Origin: Tessaracoccus palaemonis | GTDB taxonomy: Bacteria > Actinomycetota > Actinomycetes > Propionibacteriales > Propionibacteriaceae | Assembly: GCF_019316905.1 (NCBI RefSeq) | Contig: NZ_CP079216.1 | Location: 372,001-436,000, forward strand | Length of the DNA stretch: 64,000 nt | Direction of reading: 5' to 3' | Part shown: one piece after another, positions 19,197 to 29,400 of the stretch | Layout: each line of letters starts with the position of its first letter | Numbering within the stretch: position 1 is the stretch's first letter | Notes under the pieces: generated by a model | Databases searched by the model: none | Seen by the model: only the letters and a program-made list of their open reading frames with translations | What the model was told of the DNA's origin: nothing | Made by a program: the position numbers and the translations under genes

Positions 19197-21499
19197 GGGC
19201 GCGGCGGGGCGTGAGCCATTTCGGGCAGCTGCTCGGGGGGTCCGCGCGGTGGGCGGCGGTCGACGCCGTCGCGGTGCTGGGCCTGCTGGTGCTCGTCGCG
19301 TTCGCCTTCTGGCCCGTCTACGGCACCGGCTGGCTGTTCGTCACCGTGCTCGGCTTCGGCGCGGTCGGCATCGGCATCGCGCTGCTCTCGACCTGGCGTC
19401 GGTGGGGGGCTGCGGCGGTGCTGGGAGCCGCCGTGGTGGCCTGGTTCGTGTTCGGCGGACTGCTCGCCATGCCGTCGTCCACGGTCGGTTTCGTCGTCCC
19501 GACCGGCCGGACGCTCTACGGGCTGCTGCTCGGTCCCGTCACGGCCTGGCGGGACATGCTCCTGCTGGATCCGCCGATCGGCGAGACGTTCAACCTCCTG
19601 ACCGTGCCCGGCCTCGTCGCGCTCGTGGCGGCGCTCGCGGCGATGCTGGTCTCGCTGCGCAGTTCGCGCCCGATGCTGGCCTTCGTCCCGCTGGCGTTCG
19701 CCTACCTCGTCGGTGTCCTGGTGGGCACGCAGGCTGCCTTCCAGCCGTATCTGACGGGCGCGTTGTTCTTCGTCACGTGCCTGGTGTGGACCACCTACCG
19801 GCGCGGCGTCGACCGCGGACGGCTCACGGGCGTGCGCGCGAGGCTGCGGCCGTTGCGGTTGCTCTCCGGCGTCGCGATGCTGGCCGTCGCGGCGGCCGCC
19901 GCCGTTGCGGTCGCCCCGGCGCTGGCCGGTGGTCAGCAGCGCGAGACGGTCCGGGCGCAGCTGGAGCCGCCCATCTCCACCGAGCAGTACTCGTCGCCGC
20001 TGCAGGCCTACCGGGTCAACATCACCCGGGAGCGGACCGACACGCTGCTGGAGGTCGTCGGCGCCGCCGAGGGGCAGATCATCCGCGTCGCGACCCTCGA
20101 CGAGTACGACGGCCTGAGCTACCGGGTCTCCAGCCTCGACGACGAGGCGATGCAGGCCACGACGTTCACCCGCGTGGGGCAGTGGATCGCCGACGACAGC
20201 GAGGGTGTCGACGGGGAGGTCGACGTCACGGTCCGTGGCCTCGGCGGGGTCTGGGTGCCGACGATCGGGCGCACCACGAGCATCGCCTTCACCGGGGATC
20301 GGGCCGTCACACTGGGCGAGTCCTTCTACTACAACCACAGCTCCGGCACCGGGCTGGCCACGGCCGGCCTTGCGGACGGGGACACGTACACGCTCGGCAC
20401 CCGCGTCGCGCAGCGACCCGCAGACGACGAGATCGCGCTCGCCACCGCGGGCAGCTACCAGCTTCCAGACTCGGCCGGGGTGCCCGACGAGATCGTGAGC
20501 CTCGCGCACGCGTGGGGCGACGGGCTCGCCACCGCCGGCGACGTGGCCCTGACGCTGGAGCGGAACCTCCGCCAGGGGTACTTCAGCCACGGCCAGGACG
20601 ACGAGGCGGCATCGCTGCCCGGACACTCCGCGCGGCGCCTCATCACGCTCGTCACGGACCCGTCGCGCATGATCGGCGACCACGAGCAGTACGCCGTCGC
20701 CATGGCGCTGATGGCCCGTGAGCTCGGCATCCCTGCGCGCGTCATCTACGGCTACCGCGTCGGATCCGGGCAGACGATCACGGGAGACCAGGTAGGCGCG
20801 TGGCCGGAGTTGTACCTCGACGGCCTCGGCTGGGTCACCTTCGACCCCACGCCGTCGACGGACCGGGTCTGGGACGAGGAGGACCAGCCGAAGCCGCCCG
20901 AGACCCAGCCCTACGTCGAGAACCCGCCACCGCCTCCTCAGCGGCCGGTCGTGCCGCCTGCCGACGAGGAGCTGCCCATCGACCCGGGCGAACCCCCGCA
21001 GCGCGAGGGACTAATCGACTGGGCGCAGATCGGGGCGCTCGTCGCGCTGACCGGCATCCCCCTGCTCACCGTCGTCGTGCCCATCGCGCTGATCCTCGGC
21101 CTCAAGGCGCGCCGCCGCACCCGCCGCCGCCATGACCCCGTCACCGCCAACCGCGTCGCCGGAGCCTGGTCAGAGCTCGTGGACCGGGCCCGCGACATCG
21201 GTCGTTCTCCGTCCATCTCGGCCACCCGCAGCGAGCAGGCGGAGGCGATGATGGCGGACTTCCCGCGGCTCGCCGACCATGGGGACCCGGTGACGCTGGC
21301 CAAGCAGGCCGACGGCGTCGTCTTCGCGCCCGAGAACCCGACGGAGGCGGACGTCGTGGCCTACTGGGGAGCGACCGGCGCCGTGCGCCGAGGCATGCGC
21401 AGGTCGGTGTCCTCGTTCCGGTGGCTATGGTCGTTCCTCTCCACCAGGTCATTCCGACGCTCCGAAGCCGGTCGTCGCCGCGGTGGGCACGGCACCTGA
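19193..21499 (+). CDS. DUF3488/transglutaminase-fold membrane protein with degenerate active site
   Basis: A 768-aa membrane protein: about six membrane segments in residues 18-240, an extracytoplasmic transglutaminase-like domain, a Pro-rich stretch (about 565-600), then a C-terminal membrane segment (LVALTGIPLLTVVVPIALIL) and a cytoplasmic tail. The transglutaminase core is recognised by MALMARELGIPARVIYGYRVG and LYLDGLGWVTFDPTPS. The Cys expected in the family (xCExFA) is His here (GDHEQYA), and the His of HAWVEVY is Gly (GAWPELY); only the Asp of FDPTP remains. A classical Cys-His-Asp reaction therefore looks impossible, and a binding or scaffold role is more likely. Coupled to the DUF58 gene by GTGA overlap. 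Confidence 0.88.
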   Translation: MRARRGVSHFGQLLGGSARWAAVDAVAVLGLLVLVAFAFWPVYGTGWLFVTVLGFGAVGIGIALLSTWRRWGAAAVLGAAVVAWFVFGGLLAMPSSTVGFVVPTGRTLYGLLLGPVTAWRDMLLLDPPIGETFNLLTVPGLVALVAALAAMLVSLRSSRPMLAFVPLAFAYLVGVLVGTQAAFQPYLTGALFFVTCLVWTTYRRGVDRGRLTGVRARLRPLRLLSGVAMLAVAAAAAVAVAPALAGGQQRETVRAQLEPPISTEQYSSPLQAYRVNITRERTDTLLEVVGAAEGQIIRVATLDEYDGLSYRVSSLDDEAMQATTFTRVGQWIADDSEGVDGEVDVTVRGLGGVWVPTIGRTTSIAFTGDRAVTLGESFYYNHSSGTGLATAGLADGDTYTLGTRVAQRPADDEIALATAGSYQLPDSAGVPDEIVSLAHAWGDGLATAGDVALTLERNLRQGYFSHGQDDEAASLPGHSARRLITLVTDPSRMIGDHEQYAVAMALMARELGIPARVIYGYRVGSGQTITGDQVGAWPELYLDGLGWVTFDPTPSTDRVWDEEDQPKPPETQPYVENPPPPPQRPVVPPADEELPIDPGEPPQREGLIDWAQIGALVALTGIPLLTVVVPIALILGLKARRRTRRRHDPVTANRVAGAWSELVDRARDIGRSPSISATRSEQAEAMMADFPRLADHGDPVTLAKQADGVVFAPENPTEADVVAYWGATGAVRRGMRRSVSSFRWLWSFLSTRSFRRSEAGRRRGGHGT

Positions 21500-21518
21500 G
21501 GCCAGGGCCAGGTCGCTG

Positions 21519-21524
21519 TAGTCT
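21519..21524 (+). promoter_or_regulatory. Candidate -10 box (TAGTCT) upstream of the RDD-FHA gene
   Basis: TAGTCT lies 27 bp before the TTG start in the only gap of more than 50 bp after the transglutaminase-fold gene. It resembles other TAGNNT hexamers upstream of genes in this window. No convincing -35 element is seen, so it is a weak call. Confidence 0.25.
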
Positions 21525-21551
21525 TGGAGTTCAGGCGCGAGGAGGAGTGAG

Positions 21552-22820
21552 TTGAGTCGGATGATCCCACGGGGCGTGGTGGTCGCGAGCCTCGGCAGGC
21601 GCCTGCTCGCCGCGGTCATCGACACGGCCCCCTTCGTCGCGATCTACCTGCTGCAGTTCCTCATCGCCACGGTGGCCGACGCCGCCGCCGCCACGCTGGT
21701 GGCCGTGGTCCTCGGCGGCGTGCTCGCCGCCGGATTCGCCCTCTATCAGTGGTGGGCCTACGCGACACGGGGTGCCGGGATCGGCGCGCGCGCGACGGGG
21801 CTCAGGCTGGTGTCGCTCAGCAACGGGGAGCCGATCGGCTGGTGGCGTTTCTTCCTGCGGGAGGCCGTCTACGTGGCCCTGATGTCCACTGTCGTCGGCG
21901 GCATCGCACTGCTGATCTTCCTGGTGATCCACGAACGGCGCCAGGGCTGGCACGACCTGGCCGCCGGGTCGGTCCTCGTGCAGCGACGCAGCGCCCCGGC
22001 TCAGTCTCCGGCGCAGCCGCAGGCGGCCCCCCAGCGCCCCACGACCGTCGGTCTGCCCCCGCATCTGGCCAGCACGTTCAGCCCGCAACCCGGCTCCTCG
22101 AACAACTACGCCGCCTTCGCGCCCGATTCGAGTGCCCCCGACTGGCTCCCGGGGGTGCAGTCCGAGCCCCTCGACGGCGGAGTTCCCGCGGGGCAGCAGA
22201 CGGCGTGGACCCCGCCGCCCTCGCCTCGCTGGACGCCCCAGACCGGGCCGTCCCCGCAGCCGTCCCCCTTCGGCGCGTCGCTGCCCCCGACCGCGGAGAC
22301 GCCGCTCGCGCCCGGACCCCGGCCCACCCCACAGTGGATCCCGCTGCCCACCCCGTCGTCCGTGCTGGAGCCGTCCTCGGGGCGGCCCCGCGTCCGTCGG
22401 CGTGAGTTCGGGGAGGTGGAGGAGACCGACGGGACCAGGATCGCGCAGCTGCCCGCGTCAGGAGGCAGGCCCGGTGATGCCGGCTGGTTCGTGCGCCTCG
22501 ACGACGGCCGCGAGGTCGACCTGACGGTGACCGTGCTGCTGGGACGTAACCCGCAGAAGTCGGCCGGCGACCCCCGCGATGTGCACCTGGTTCCCGCCTC
22601 AGGCGACGGCCGGATGATCTCCCGCACACACGTGCTGATCGGCACCGACCTGCGCGGCGTCTTCGTCGTCGACCGGGGATCGACCAACGGCACCGCGCTG
22701 GTGACGGCCGGCGGCGAGCTGGAACCATGCCCCGCCGACACGCAGGTGCGTGTGAGGGAGAGCCAGCAGGTCTCCTACGGCAACCGGTGGTTCACCGTGC
22801 TGAGGCGGCCGGAGCGCTGA
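21552..22820 (+). CDS. RDD-family membrane protein with C-terminal FHA domain
   Basis: A 422-aa protein. The RDD domain (residues 10-150) has RRLLAAVIDTAPFVAIYL and ATRGAGIGARATGLRLV with three membrane segments and ends at RQGWHDLAAGSVLV. A long Pro/Ser/Gln-rich cytoplasmic linker (about 150-290) leads to an FHA domain: VTVLLGRNPQ, GDGRMISRTHVLIG and VDRGSTNGTAL. GGAGGAG lies just before the TTG at 21552; an ATG at 21561 is the alternative, three codons later but with poor spacing. It would bring a phosphothreonine-binding module to the membrane beside the MoxR/DUF58 group. Its stop is 4 bp from the convergent dcd stop. Confidence 0.88.
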   Translation: MSRMIPRGVVVASLGRRLLAAVIDTAPFVAIYLLQFLIATVADAAAATLVAVVLGGVLAAGFALYQWWAYATRGAGIGARATGLRLVSLSNGEPIGWWRFFLREAVYVALMSTVVGGIALLIFLVIHERRQGWHDLAAGSVLVQRRSAPAQSPAQPQAAPQRPTTVGLPPHLASTFSPQPGSSNNYAAFAPDSSAPDWLPGVQSEPLDGGVPAGQQTAWTPPPSPRWTPQTGPSPQPSPFGASLPPTAETPLAPGPRPTPQWIPLPTPSSVLEPSSGRPRVRRREFGEVEETDGTRIAQLPASGGRPGDAGWFVRLDDGREVDLTVTVLLGRNPQKSAGDPRDVHLVPASGDGRMISRTHVLIGTDLRGVFVVDRGSTNGTALVTAGGELEPCPADTQVRVRESQQVSYGNRWFTVLRRPER

Positions 22821-22823
22821 GGG

Positions 22824-23399
22824 TCAGACCTGGGTGCGGTGGAAGTTCAGGAACGAGCGCGACGGCGTCGGGCCGCGCTGGCCCTGGTATCGCGACCCGT
22901 ACTGCGCAGAGCCGTAGGGGTGCTCCGCCGGCGAGCTCAGACGGAAGAAGCAGAACTGGCCGATCTTCATGCCGGGCCACAGCTTGACGGGCAGCGTCGC
23001 CATGTTCGACAGCTCCAGGGTCACGTGGCCGGAGAAGCCGGGATCGATGAAACCCGCCGTCGAGTGGGTCAGCAGCCCGAGGCGCCCGAGCGACGACTTT
23101 CCCTCGAGTCGGGCCGCCACGGCGGGGCCCAGGGTGATCGTCTCGTACGTCGAGGCCAGCGCGAACTCGCCGGGGTGCAGCACGAAGGCCTCGCCGTCTG
23201 AGACCTCGATCAGGCGCGTGAGTTCCGGCTGCTCGGCCGCCGGGTCGATCGACGGGTAGCGGTGGTTCTCGAAGACGCGGAAGTACTTGTCGAGACGCAC
23301 GTCGACGCTCGACGGCTGCACCATCTCGGGATCCCAGGGATCCAGGGTGATGCCTCCGTCGGAAACCTCGGCGCGGATGTCGCGGTCGCTCAGCAGCAT
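22824..23399 (-). CDS. dcd: dCTP deaminase, probably the bifunctional dUMP-forming type
   Basis: A 191-aa enzyme of pyrimidine nucleotide synthesis, converting dCTP to dUTP or, in the actinobacterial bifunctional group, directly to dUMP. It starts [12 protein letters not shown] and has [30 protein letters not shown], the catalytic Glu in HVTLELSN (E129) and the C-terminal [12 protein letters not shown]. Close likeness to the mycobacterial Dcd-Dut in these segments suggests the bifunctional form; this needs the alignment. The ATG at 23399 has TAATGT 7 nt upstream and no Shine-Dalgarno, suggesting leaderless translation. Divergent from the ABC exporter gene. Confidence 0.95.
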   Translation of the reverse strand: MLLSDRDIRAEVSDGGITLDPWDPEMVQPSSVDVRLDKYFRVFENHRYPSIDPAAEQPELTRLIEVSDGEAFVLHPGEFALASTYETITLGPAVAARLEGKSSLGRLGLLTHSTAGFIDPGFSGHVTLELSNMATLPVKLWPGMKIGQFCFFRLSSPAEHPYGSAQYGSRYQGQRGPTPSRSFLNFHRTQV

Positions 23400-23406
23400 G
23401 GCCGCA

Positions 23407-23412
23407 ACATTA
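23407..23412 (-). promoter_or_regulatory. Candidate -10 box (TAATGT) of dcd, leaderless
   Basis: TAATGT on the minus strand ends 7 nt before the dcd ATG, the distance expected if transcription starts at the first base of the start codon. There is no purine-rich ribosome site between them. Confidence 0.4.
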
Positions 23413-23481
23413 CCGGCGCGGGCACTGCGCGCGCGAAGATGGGGGAGAGTGGACGCCGTCGGCGTCGCGGGAGGAGTGCGG

Positions 23482-25368
23482 ATGAGCGTCGGGCACGGCG
23501 GGGGCTTTCGGGGCGGCGGACGGGTACTCGGCCGGCTGGCGGCCGATCCCGAGATCGCGCACGCGAAGATCGACCGCGGCACGGCCAGGCGGGTCATCGC
23601 GTACGGGGCCCCGTTCAAGGGCATGATCGCGATGTTCCTCATCGCCACCGTCGCGGGCAGCGCGCTGTCCGTGGTCCCGCTGCTGCTCTTCCAGCGGATC
23701 ATCGACGACGGCGTGCTGGCCGGCGACCGCCGAGTCGTCGTCACCTTGTCCGTCGTGGTTGCGGTGATGGCCCTGCTGTCCGCGGCCGTCAGCATCCTCG
23801 AGCGCTGGTGCTCGGCCCGGATCGGCGAGGACCTGATCTTCCGCATGCGCGTCGAGATCTACGACCACGTGATGCGGATGCCACTCGCGTTCTTCTCCCG
23901 CTCGCACACCGGCAAGCTCGTCTCGCGGCTCCAGTCGGACGTCACCGGCGCCCAGCAGGCGTTCACGTCGACGCTGTCCACGCTGGTGTCCAACGCGGTG
24001 ACGCTGGTGCTCGTGCTCGCGTCGATGCTCGCGCTGTCGTGGCCGCTGACGCTGGCGGCGCTGGTCCTGCTCCCGGTGTTCATGGTCCCCGCCAGCCGGA
24101 TCGGGTCGCAGCTCGCGGACCTGTCCCGCGACCGCATGCAGGAGCAGGCGGAGATGTCGGCGACGATGACGGAGCGCTTCTCCGTCTCCGGGGCGCTACT
24201 GGTCAAGCTGTTCGGCGACCACGCGACGGAGCAGGCGACGTTCGCGCGCCCCGCGCGGGCCGTCGCGGACAACGGGGTGAAGATCGCCATGATCTCCCGG
24301 GTGTTCATGACGAGCCTGACGCTGGTCGGGGCGCTGGCCACGGCCGTGTTCTACGGCTTCGGCGGGCTGTCGGCCATCTCGGGGCAACTCACCGTCGGCA
24401 CGTTGACGGCGCTGGTCGCGCTGCTGGCCCGCCTGTACGGTCCGCTGATGCAGCTCGCGAGCCTCCGCGTCGACGTGATGAGCGCCCTGGTCAGCTTCGA
24501 GCGGGTGTTCGAGGTGCTCGACCTCAGGCCGCTGATCGTCGACGCCCCCGCCGCCCGCCCCGTCTCGGGGCCGCCCAGCGTGCGGTTCACCGACGTGGTG
24601 TTCACGTATCCCGACGCACAGGAGGTGTCGCTGGCGTCGCTCGAGCCCGCCGCCGCGGTGCACGAGACGCCGTCGGAGCCGGTGCTCAACGGCGTCAGCT
24701 TCGAGGCGCTGCCTGGCCAGACGGTGGCGCTCGTCGGCCACTCGGGGTCGGGGAAGACCACGATCACGCACCTGGTGTCTCGGCTGTACGACGTCGACTC
24801 AGGCAGCGTGCAGGTCGCCGGAACCGACGTGCGCGAGCTGCAGCTGGCGTCGCTGCAGGACGAGGTCGGCTACGTCACGCAGGACGCGCACCTGTTCCAC
24901 GACACCGTCGGCGCGAACCTACGCTATGCGAAGCCGTCGGCCACGGACGAGGACCTGTGGCGGGCGCTGGAGTCCGCGCGGATCGCCGACCTCGTCCGCC
25001 GCCTGCCCGACGGGCTCGACACCGTCGTCGGGGAACGCGGCTACCGGCTGAGCGGCGGTGAGCGTCAGCGCTTCGCCATCGCCCGGCTGCTGCTGAAGGC
25101 GCCGCCGATCCTGGTGCTGGATGAGGCGACGGCGCACCTGGACTCGGAGTCGGAGGCCGCCGTGCAGGTAGCGCTGGACACCGCGCGGGAGGGCCGCACG
25201 TCGATCGTCATCGCCCACCGCCTCTCGACGGTGCGTCACGCGGACCGGATCCTCGTCGTCGAGGCCGGCCGCGTCGTCGAGTCCGGCACGCATGAGGAGC
25301 TGCTGGCCGCGGGTGGTCAGTACGCGACGCTGTACTCGACGCAGTTCGAGGACGCCGACGGGCGGTAG
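23482..25368 (+). CDS. ABC exporter, fused permease-ATPase (MsbA/LmrA type)
   Basis: A 628-aa half-transporter that would work as a dimer exporting lipids, drugs or peptides. Six membrane helices occupy about 35-330 (ABC_membrane). The nucleotide-binding domain has Walker [10 protein letters not shown], the Q-loop in YVTQDAHLF, signature [15 protein letters not shown], Walker [13 protein letters not shown] and switch His in IAHRLSTV. A stretch of about 20 residues ([18 protein letters not shown]) separates FTYPDAQEV from LNGVSF at the start of the ATPase domain, longer than usual. The ATG at 23482 follows GGGAGGAG; the open frame upstream is not needed. The substrate cannot be told from sequence. 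Confidence 0.92.
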   Translation: MSVGHGGGFRGGGRVLGRLAADPEIAHAKIDRGTARRVIAYGAPFKGMIAMFLIATVAGSALSVVPLLLFQRIIDDGVLAGDRRVVVTLSVVVAVMALLSAAVSILERWCSARIGEDLIFRMRVEIYDHVMRMPLAFFSRSHTGKLVSRLQSDVTGAQQAFTSTLSTLVSNAVTLVLVLASMLALSWPLTLAALVLLPVFMVPASRIGSQLADLSRDRMQEQAEMSATMTERFSVSGALLVKLFGDHATEQATFARPARAVADNGVKIAMISRVFMTSLTLVGALATAVFYGFGGLSAISGQLTVGTLTALVALLARLYGPLMQLASLRVDVMSALVSFERVFEVLDLRPLIVDAPAARPVSGPPSVRFTDVVFTYPDAQEVSLASLEPAAAVHETPSEPVLNGVSFEALPGQTVALVGHSGSGKTTITHLVSRLYDVDSGSVQVAGTDVRELQLASLQDEVGYVTQDAHLFHDTVGANLRYAKPSATDEDLWRALESARIADLVRRLPDGLDTVVGERGYRLSGGERQRFAIARLLLKAPPILVLDEATAHLDSESEAAVQVALDTAREGRTSIVIAHRLSTVRHADRILVVEAGRVVESGTHEELLAAGGQYATLYSTQFEDADGR

Positions 25369-25550
25369 CGGCTCCCTGAGCCGAACCGGTTCCCTGAGCC
25401 AGACGCCACCTGTTCCCCTTCGCTGCGCTCAGGGCGTTTCGACAGGCTCAACGACCCGGTTCCCTGAGCTTGTCCCCGGTTCCCTGAGCTTGTCCCCGGT
25501 TCCCTGAGCTTGTCGAAGGGCGCCGAGCGGAGCGAGGCGGAAAGGCCGGC
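25369..25550. repeat. Cluster of GACAGGCTCAGGG-type repeats (REP-like) between ABC exporter and deoC
   Basis: The interval holds GGTTCCCTGAGC units and three head-to-tail copies of a 20-bp unit beginning CCGGTTCCCTGAGCTTGTC (about 25457-25515), plus an inverted copy, TTTCGACAGGCTCAACG, at 25438. The last unit ends CTTGTCGAAGGGC and is followed by GCCGAGCGGAGCGAGGCGG. The same units recur near 32.2, 32.5, 34.4, 53.5 and 54.9 kb, always between genes. The interval lies between two convergent genes, so it may also serve in transcription end. No ORF here looks coding. Confidence 0.75.
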
Positions 25551-26219
25551 TCAGTAGTCGCCGTCGTCGGTGGAGCCGTCGAGGACGGCGCGGGTGCCTG
25601 ACAGCCCAAGGCGCGTGGCGCCGGCCTCGACCATCGCGTTGGCGGTGGCGTAGTCGCGGATGCCGCCGGAGGCCTTGACTCCGAGGCGGCCGCCTACGGT
25701 GGCCGCCATCAGCTCGACGGCGTGCACGGAGGCGCCGCCGGCGGGGTGGAAGCCCGTCGAGGTCTTGACGTAGTCGGCGCCGGCAGCCTCGGCGGCCCTG
25801 CAGGCGGCGACGATCTCGTCGTCGGTCAGGGCGGCGGACTCGATGATGACCTTCAGCAGGCCGGGGGTCGCCTGGCGGACGGCCGCGATCTCGGCCTCGA
25901 CGAGGTCGGCGCGTCCCTCCTTGAGCAGGCCGATGTTGATGACCATGTCCACCTCGTCGGCGCCGAGCTTGGAGGACTCCGCGGCCTCGGCGGCCTTGGC
26001 GGCGGGGGTGTGGTTGCCGGAGGGGAAGCCGCACACGGTGGCGACCTTGACCTCGCCGAGTTCCTCGGTGATCGGCAGCATCGACGGCGACACGCAGATC
26101 GAGAAGGTGCCCAGCTCCCGGGCCTCGGCCACGAGCGCGGAGATCTGCGCGTGCGTCGCGTCGGTCTTCAGCAGCGTGTGGTCGACCATCGTGGCCAGGG
26201 CGGTGCGGGTGATCTCCAT
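25551..26219 (-). CDS. deoC: Deoxyribose-phosphate aldolase
   Basis: A 222-aa class I aldolase that splits 2-deoxyribose 5-phosphate to glyceraldehyde 3-phosphate and acetaldehyde in deoxynucleoside catabolism. The TIM-barrel markers are [33 protein letters not shown] (D91), [10 protein letters not shown] with the Schiff-base Lys K152, and [10 protein letters not shown] with K182. The length is normal. AGGAG lies a few bases before the ATG at 26219. A single gene: no other deo gene is adjacent. Confidence 0.96.
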   Translation of the reverse strand: MEITRTALATMVDHTLLKTDATHAQISALVAEARELGTFSICVSPSMLPITEELGEVKVATVCGFPSGNHTPAAKAAEAAESSKLGADEVDMVINIGLLKEGRADLVEAEIAAVRQATPGLLKVIIESAALTDDEIVAACRAAEAAGADYVKTSTGFHPAGGASVHAVELMAATVGGRLGVKASGGIRDYATANAMVEAGATRLGLSGTRAVLDGSTDDGDY

Positions 26220-26319
26220 GCGGACTCCTCGTGAAGGGATGGTGACAGTCCCCCAAGGCTACCGCGGGGCCATCGCTCACTCCGGGTGAGCGTCTGCCGG
26301 CATTCTGAAAAGAGATTAG

Positions 26320-26333
26320 TGCGAGCGCTGGCC
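26320..26333 (+). promoter_or_regulatory. Candidate LacI-family operator upstream of the GH101 gene
   Basis: TGCGAGCGCTGGCC matches the LacI/CcpA-type palindrome TGNNAGCGCTNNCA at all fixed positions but the last base. It lies about 75 bp before the GH101 start. No LacI-type gene is in the window, so the regulator would be encoded elsewhere. Confidence 0.35.
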
Positions 26334-26408
26334 GAATCGAGATTGAGTGTCTAGGGTTCTACTCAGCCGGCGCAAGGGAGACCGGCTCGGACCGTGAGGA
26401 AACACGTG

Positions 26409-29400
26409 ATGTCACCTGGACGAAGTAGAACAAGAAGCACCGTTGCCGTGACGGCGGCGGCCGCCCTGGCGCTGGGAGGTCTGGTCCTGCCGCCCCTCGC
26501 GGCGCAGGCGGACTATGAGTACACCCCGATCCCGCAGGAGGGCATGAGCGTCGTCGACGTGAACTCCGTCGAAACGTCCGGGGAAGGAACGAATGGAGCT
26601 GCCGAGCTCGTGCTCGACGGTGACAAGGACACCTACTGGCACACGCAGTGGAACGGGACTCTGGTCGAGCCCCCGCACCACCTGACGCTCAGGCTCGCGG
26701 ACGAGGCCGTCAACCTCGGCCGCGTGACGCTGACGCCGCGGCAGTCGTCCAACGGGTCGGGTCGCGTGCATGAGTACGAGCTGTGGACCGCCAACGGCGA
26801 CTGCACCACCGCGGAGTACTCCAAGGTTGCCGAGGGCGAGTTCTCGGGCGCCGTGACCGAGCTGGCCAAGGACCAGGTCATCACGCTCGACGAGGCCGTC
26901 GAGGCCACCTGCGCCAAGGTCGTCTACCTCAGCACGTGGGGCGGCGCCGCCGGCGCCGATCCCCAGTCCCCGGTGGAGAAGGTCGGCTCGTTGGCCGAGT
27001 TCAACGCCGACACCGCGGCGGGGGATCCGGCAACGCCGGAGCCCTCCGTCGAGCCGTCTGTCGAACCCTCGGAGGACCCGTCACCCGAGCCGTCCCCGAC
27101 GCCCACCGCGGACCCCGAGGAGCTTGTCCCCGACGACGTCGAGGGCGCTCTGACCATCAGCGACGGAGACCTGACCGTCACGCTGCACCCCGACTTCCCG
27201 CAGGTCGTGTCCTACCAGCTGGGCGACAAGACCATGGTCGGCCGGGTCGGCGGAGCGCTGACCAGGATCCTGGTCAATGAGAAGACGCGCGACGTCACCG
27301 TCGGTGAGCCTGAGGCGACGGCGAAGAAGGTGACCTACCCGGTCTCCATCCCCGACCTCGGCGCGTCCTTCGATGCTGTGATCTCCGTGTCCGACGGCAC
27401 CGTCCGCATCGAGCTGGCCAACCTCGTCGACCCCGACGGCGCGGTCTCGCGCGTCCGGATCCCGAACCTGGATCTCGTCACCGTCGGGTCCGCCGACGCG
27501 GCGGCCCAGCTCACCGCCGGCAGGATCACCGTCGACAGGGCCGCGGACGGCGACTCCTTCGAGAACCTCGCCACGACCGCTGCGGGTGACGTCAAGGGCT
27601 CCTGGATGGTGTTCGCGAACACCTCCGAGCTCGCGGCGGCATTCGATACCAACGCGATCGAGGACAGCACCGGCCCCTCCAGCACCAGCGGACGGGTGAG
27701 CGGCGACAACTCGCGCTACCAGCGCCAGATCCGCCTGTCGGATGACAAGACCACCAAGTTCGGCTCGGTCTGGGCCGGCACGTGGACGTGGGTGGGTACC
27801 GCCATCACGGAGCAGGCCGCGGCCGGCCGCGACACCATCGGCGCCGACGACAACCCGTACGTCGAGATCCGGCTGACGGGCGACGCGAACGCCGACGGCA
27901 CCGTCGACTGGCAGGACGGGGCGATCGCCTCCCGGGACATCATCGAGTTCGGCAACGGCTCCGAGGATGTCGCCAACCAGGTGGTCTCCCGCATCCCGTT
28001 CAACATCGTCTCGCAGGCGACCCACCCGTTCCTGCGCACGCTCGATGACACCAAGCGCATCTCGCTGGCCACGGACAACCTGGGCCAGAAGGCGCTGCTG
28101 AAGGGCTACCAGGCCGAGGGCCACGACTCCGCCCACCCCGATTACGCCGACAACTACAACACGCGCGCCGGCGGGTTCGAGGACCTCGAGACGCTGACCA
28201 GGGAGTCGGTCGACTACAACACGTCCTACGGCGTGCACGTCAACGTCACCGAGTCCTACTCCGAGGCGAGTCATTTCTCGGAGGACCTGCTCTCGATGCC
28301 GCCGGGGAAGGCGTGGGGCTGGATGAACCAGTCGTACTACATCGACCAGGAGCGCGACCTCGCCACCGGAGCGATGCTCGAGCGCTTCCAGGAGTTCTAC
28401 GACGAGAAGCCGGACAACCTCAACTGGATCTACCTCGACGTCTACTACCCGGATGGTTGGCAGGCGCAGCGGGTCGGCACTGAACTCGCGAAGCAGGGCT
28501 GGGTCATCGGCTCCGAGTGGTCCGACAAGCTCGAACTCGAGTCTGTCTGGTCGCACTGGTCGCAGGACGAGAACTACGGCGGCACCAACAACAAGGGCCT
28601 CCAGTCCGACGTGATCCGCTTCGTCTACAACTCCAAGCGCGACACCTGGAACCCCGATCCGATTCTGTCGAACTCCAACGTCAAGGAGTTCGAGGGCTGG
28701 GCCGGGCTCGTCGACTACAACAAGTTCATCGACAACATCTGGGAGCGGAACCTCCCCGTGAAGTTCCTCCAGCAGTCCGACATCATGAAGTGGACCGACG
28801 ACACCATCACCTTCGCCAACGGAACCGTCGCGACCTCCAGGGTGAAGTCCATCAACGGCACCACCATCCCGACCGACCGCACCTTCACCTACGACGGCGC
28901 GGATGTCTATGACGACGGCGCCTACCTGCTGCCCTGGACCGACGGCGGCGACGCGCGGCTCTACCACTACAACATGGGCGGCGGCTCCACCACCTGGCAG
29001 CTGACGGACTCCTGGAAGAACCAGTCGAGCCTGACGCTCTACAAGCTGACCGACACGGGCCGCGTGCTCGTCGACACCGTCATCCCCGTTGACGGAAAGG
29101 TCACGATCGACGCCGAGGACGGGACTGCCTACGTGCTGTACCCGAGCTCGGATGTGCCCGCACCCGTCGACCCCGACTGGGGCCATGGGAGCCACATCTC
29201 CGACCCCGGGTTCTTCTCCGGCGGCCTCGACTCCTACGACACCACCGGTGACGTGAGCGTCGTGAAGACGGCACGTGGCAACTTCCAGGCCGAGCTCGGC
29301 GCGGGCGAGGCGTCCGTCAGCCAGCAGCTCGACCTGCCCGCCGGCACCTGGTCCGCGTGGGCCTGGGCCGAGATCGAGTCCGGCAGCACCCGCCAGCTGA

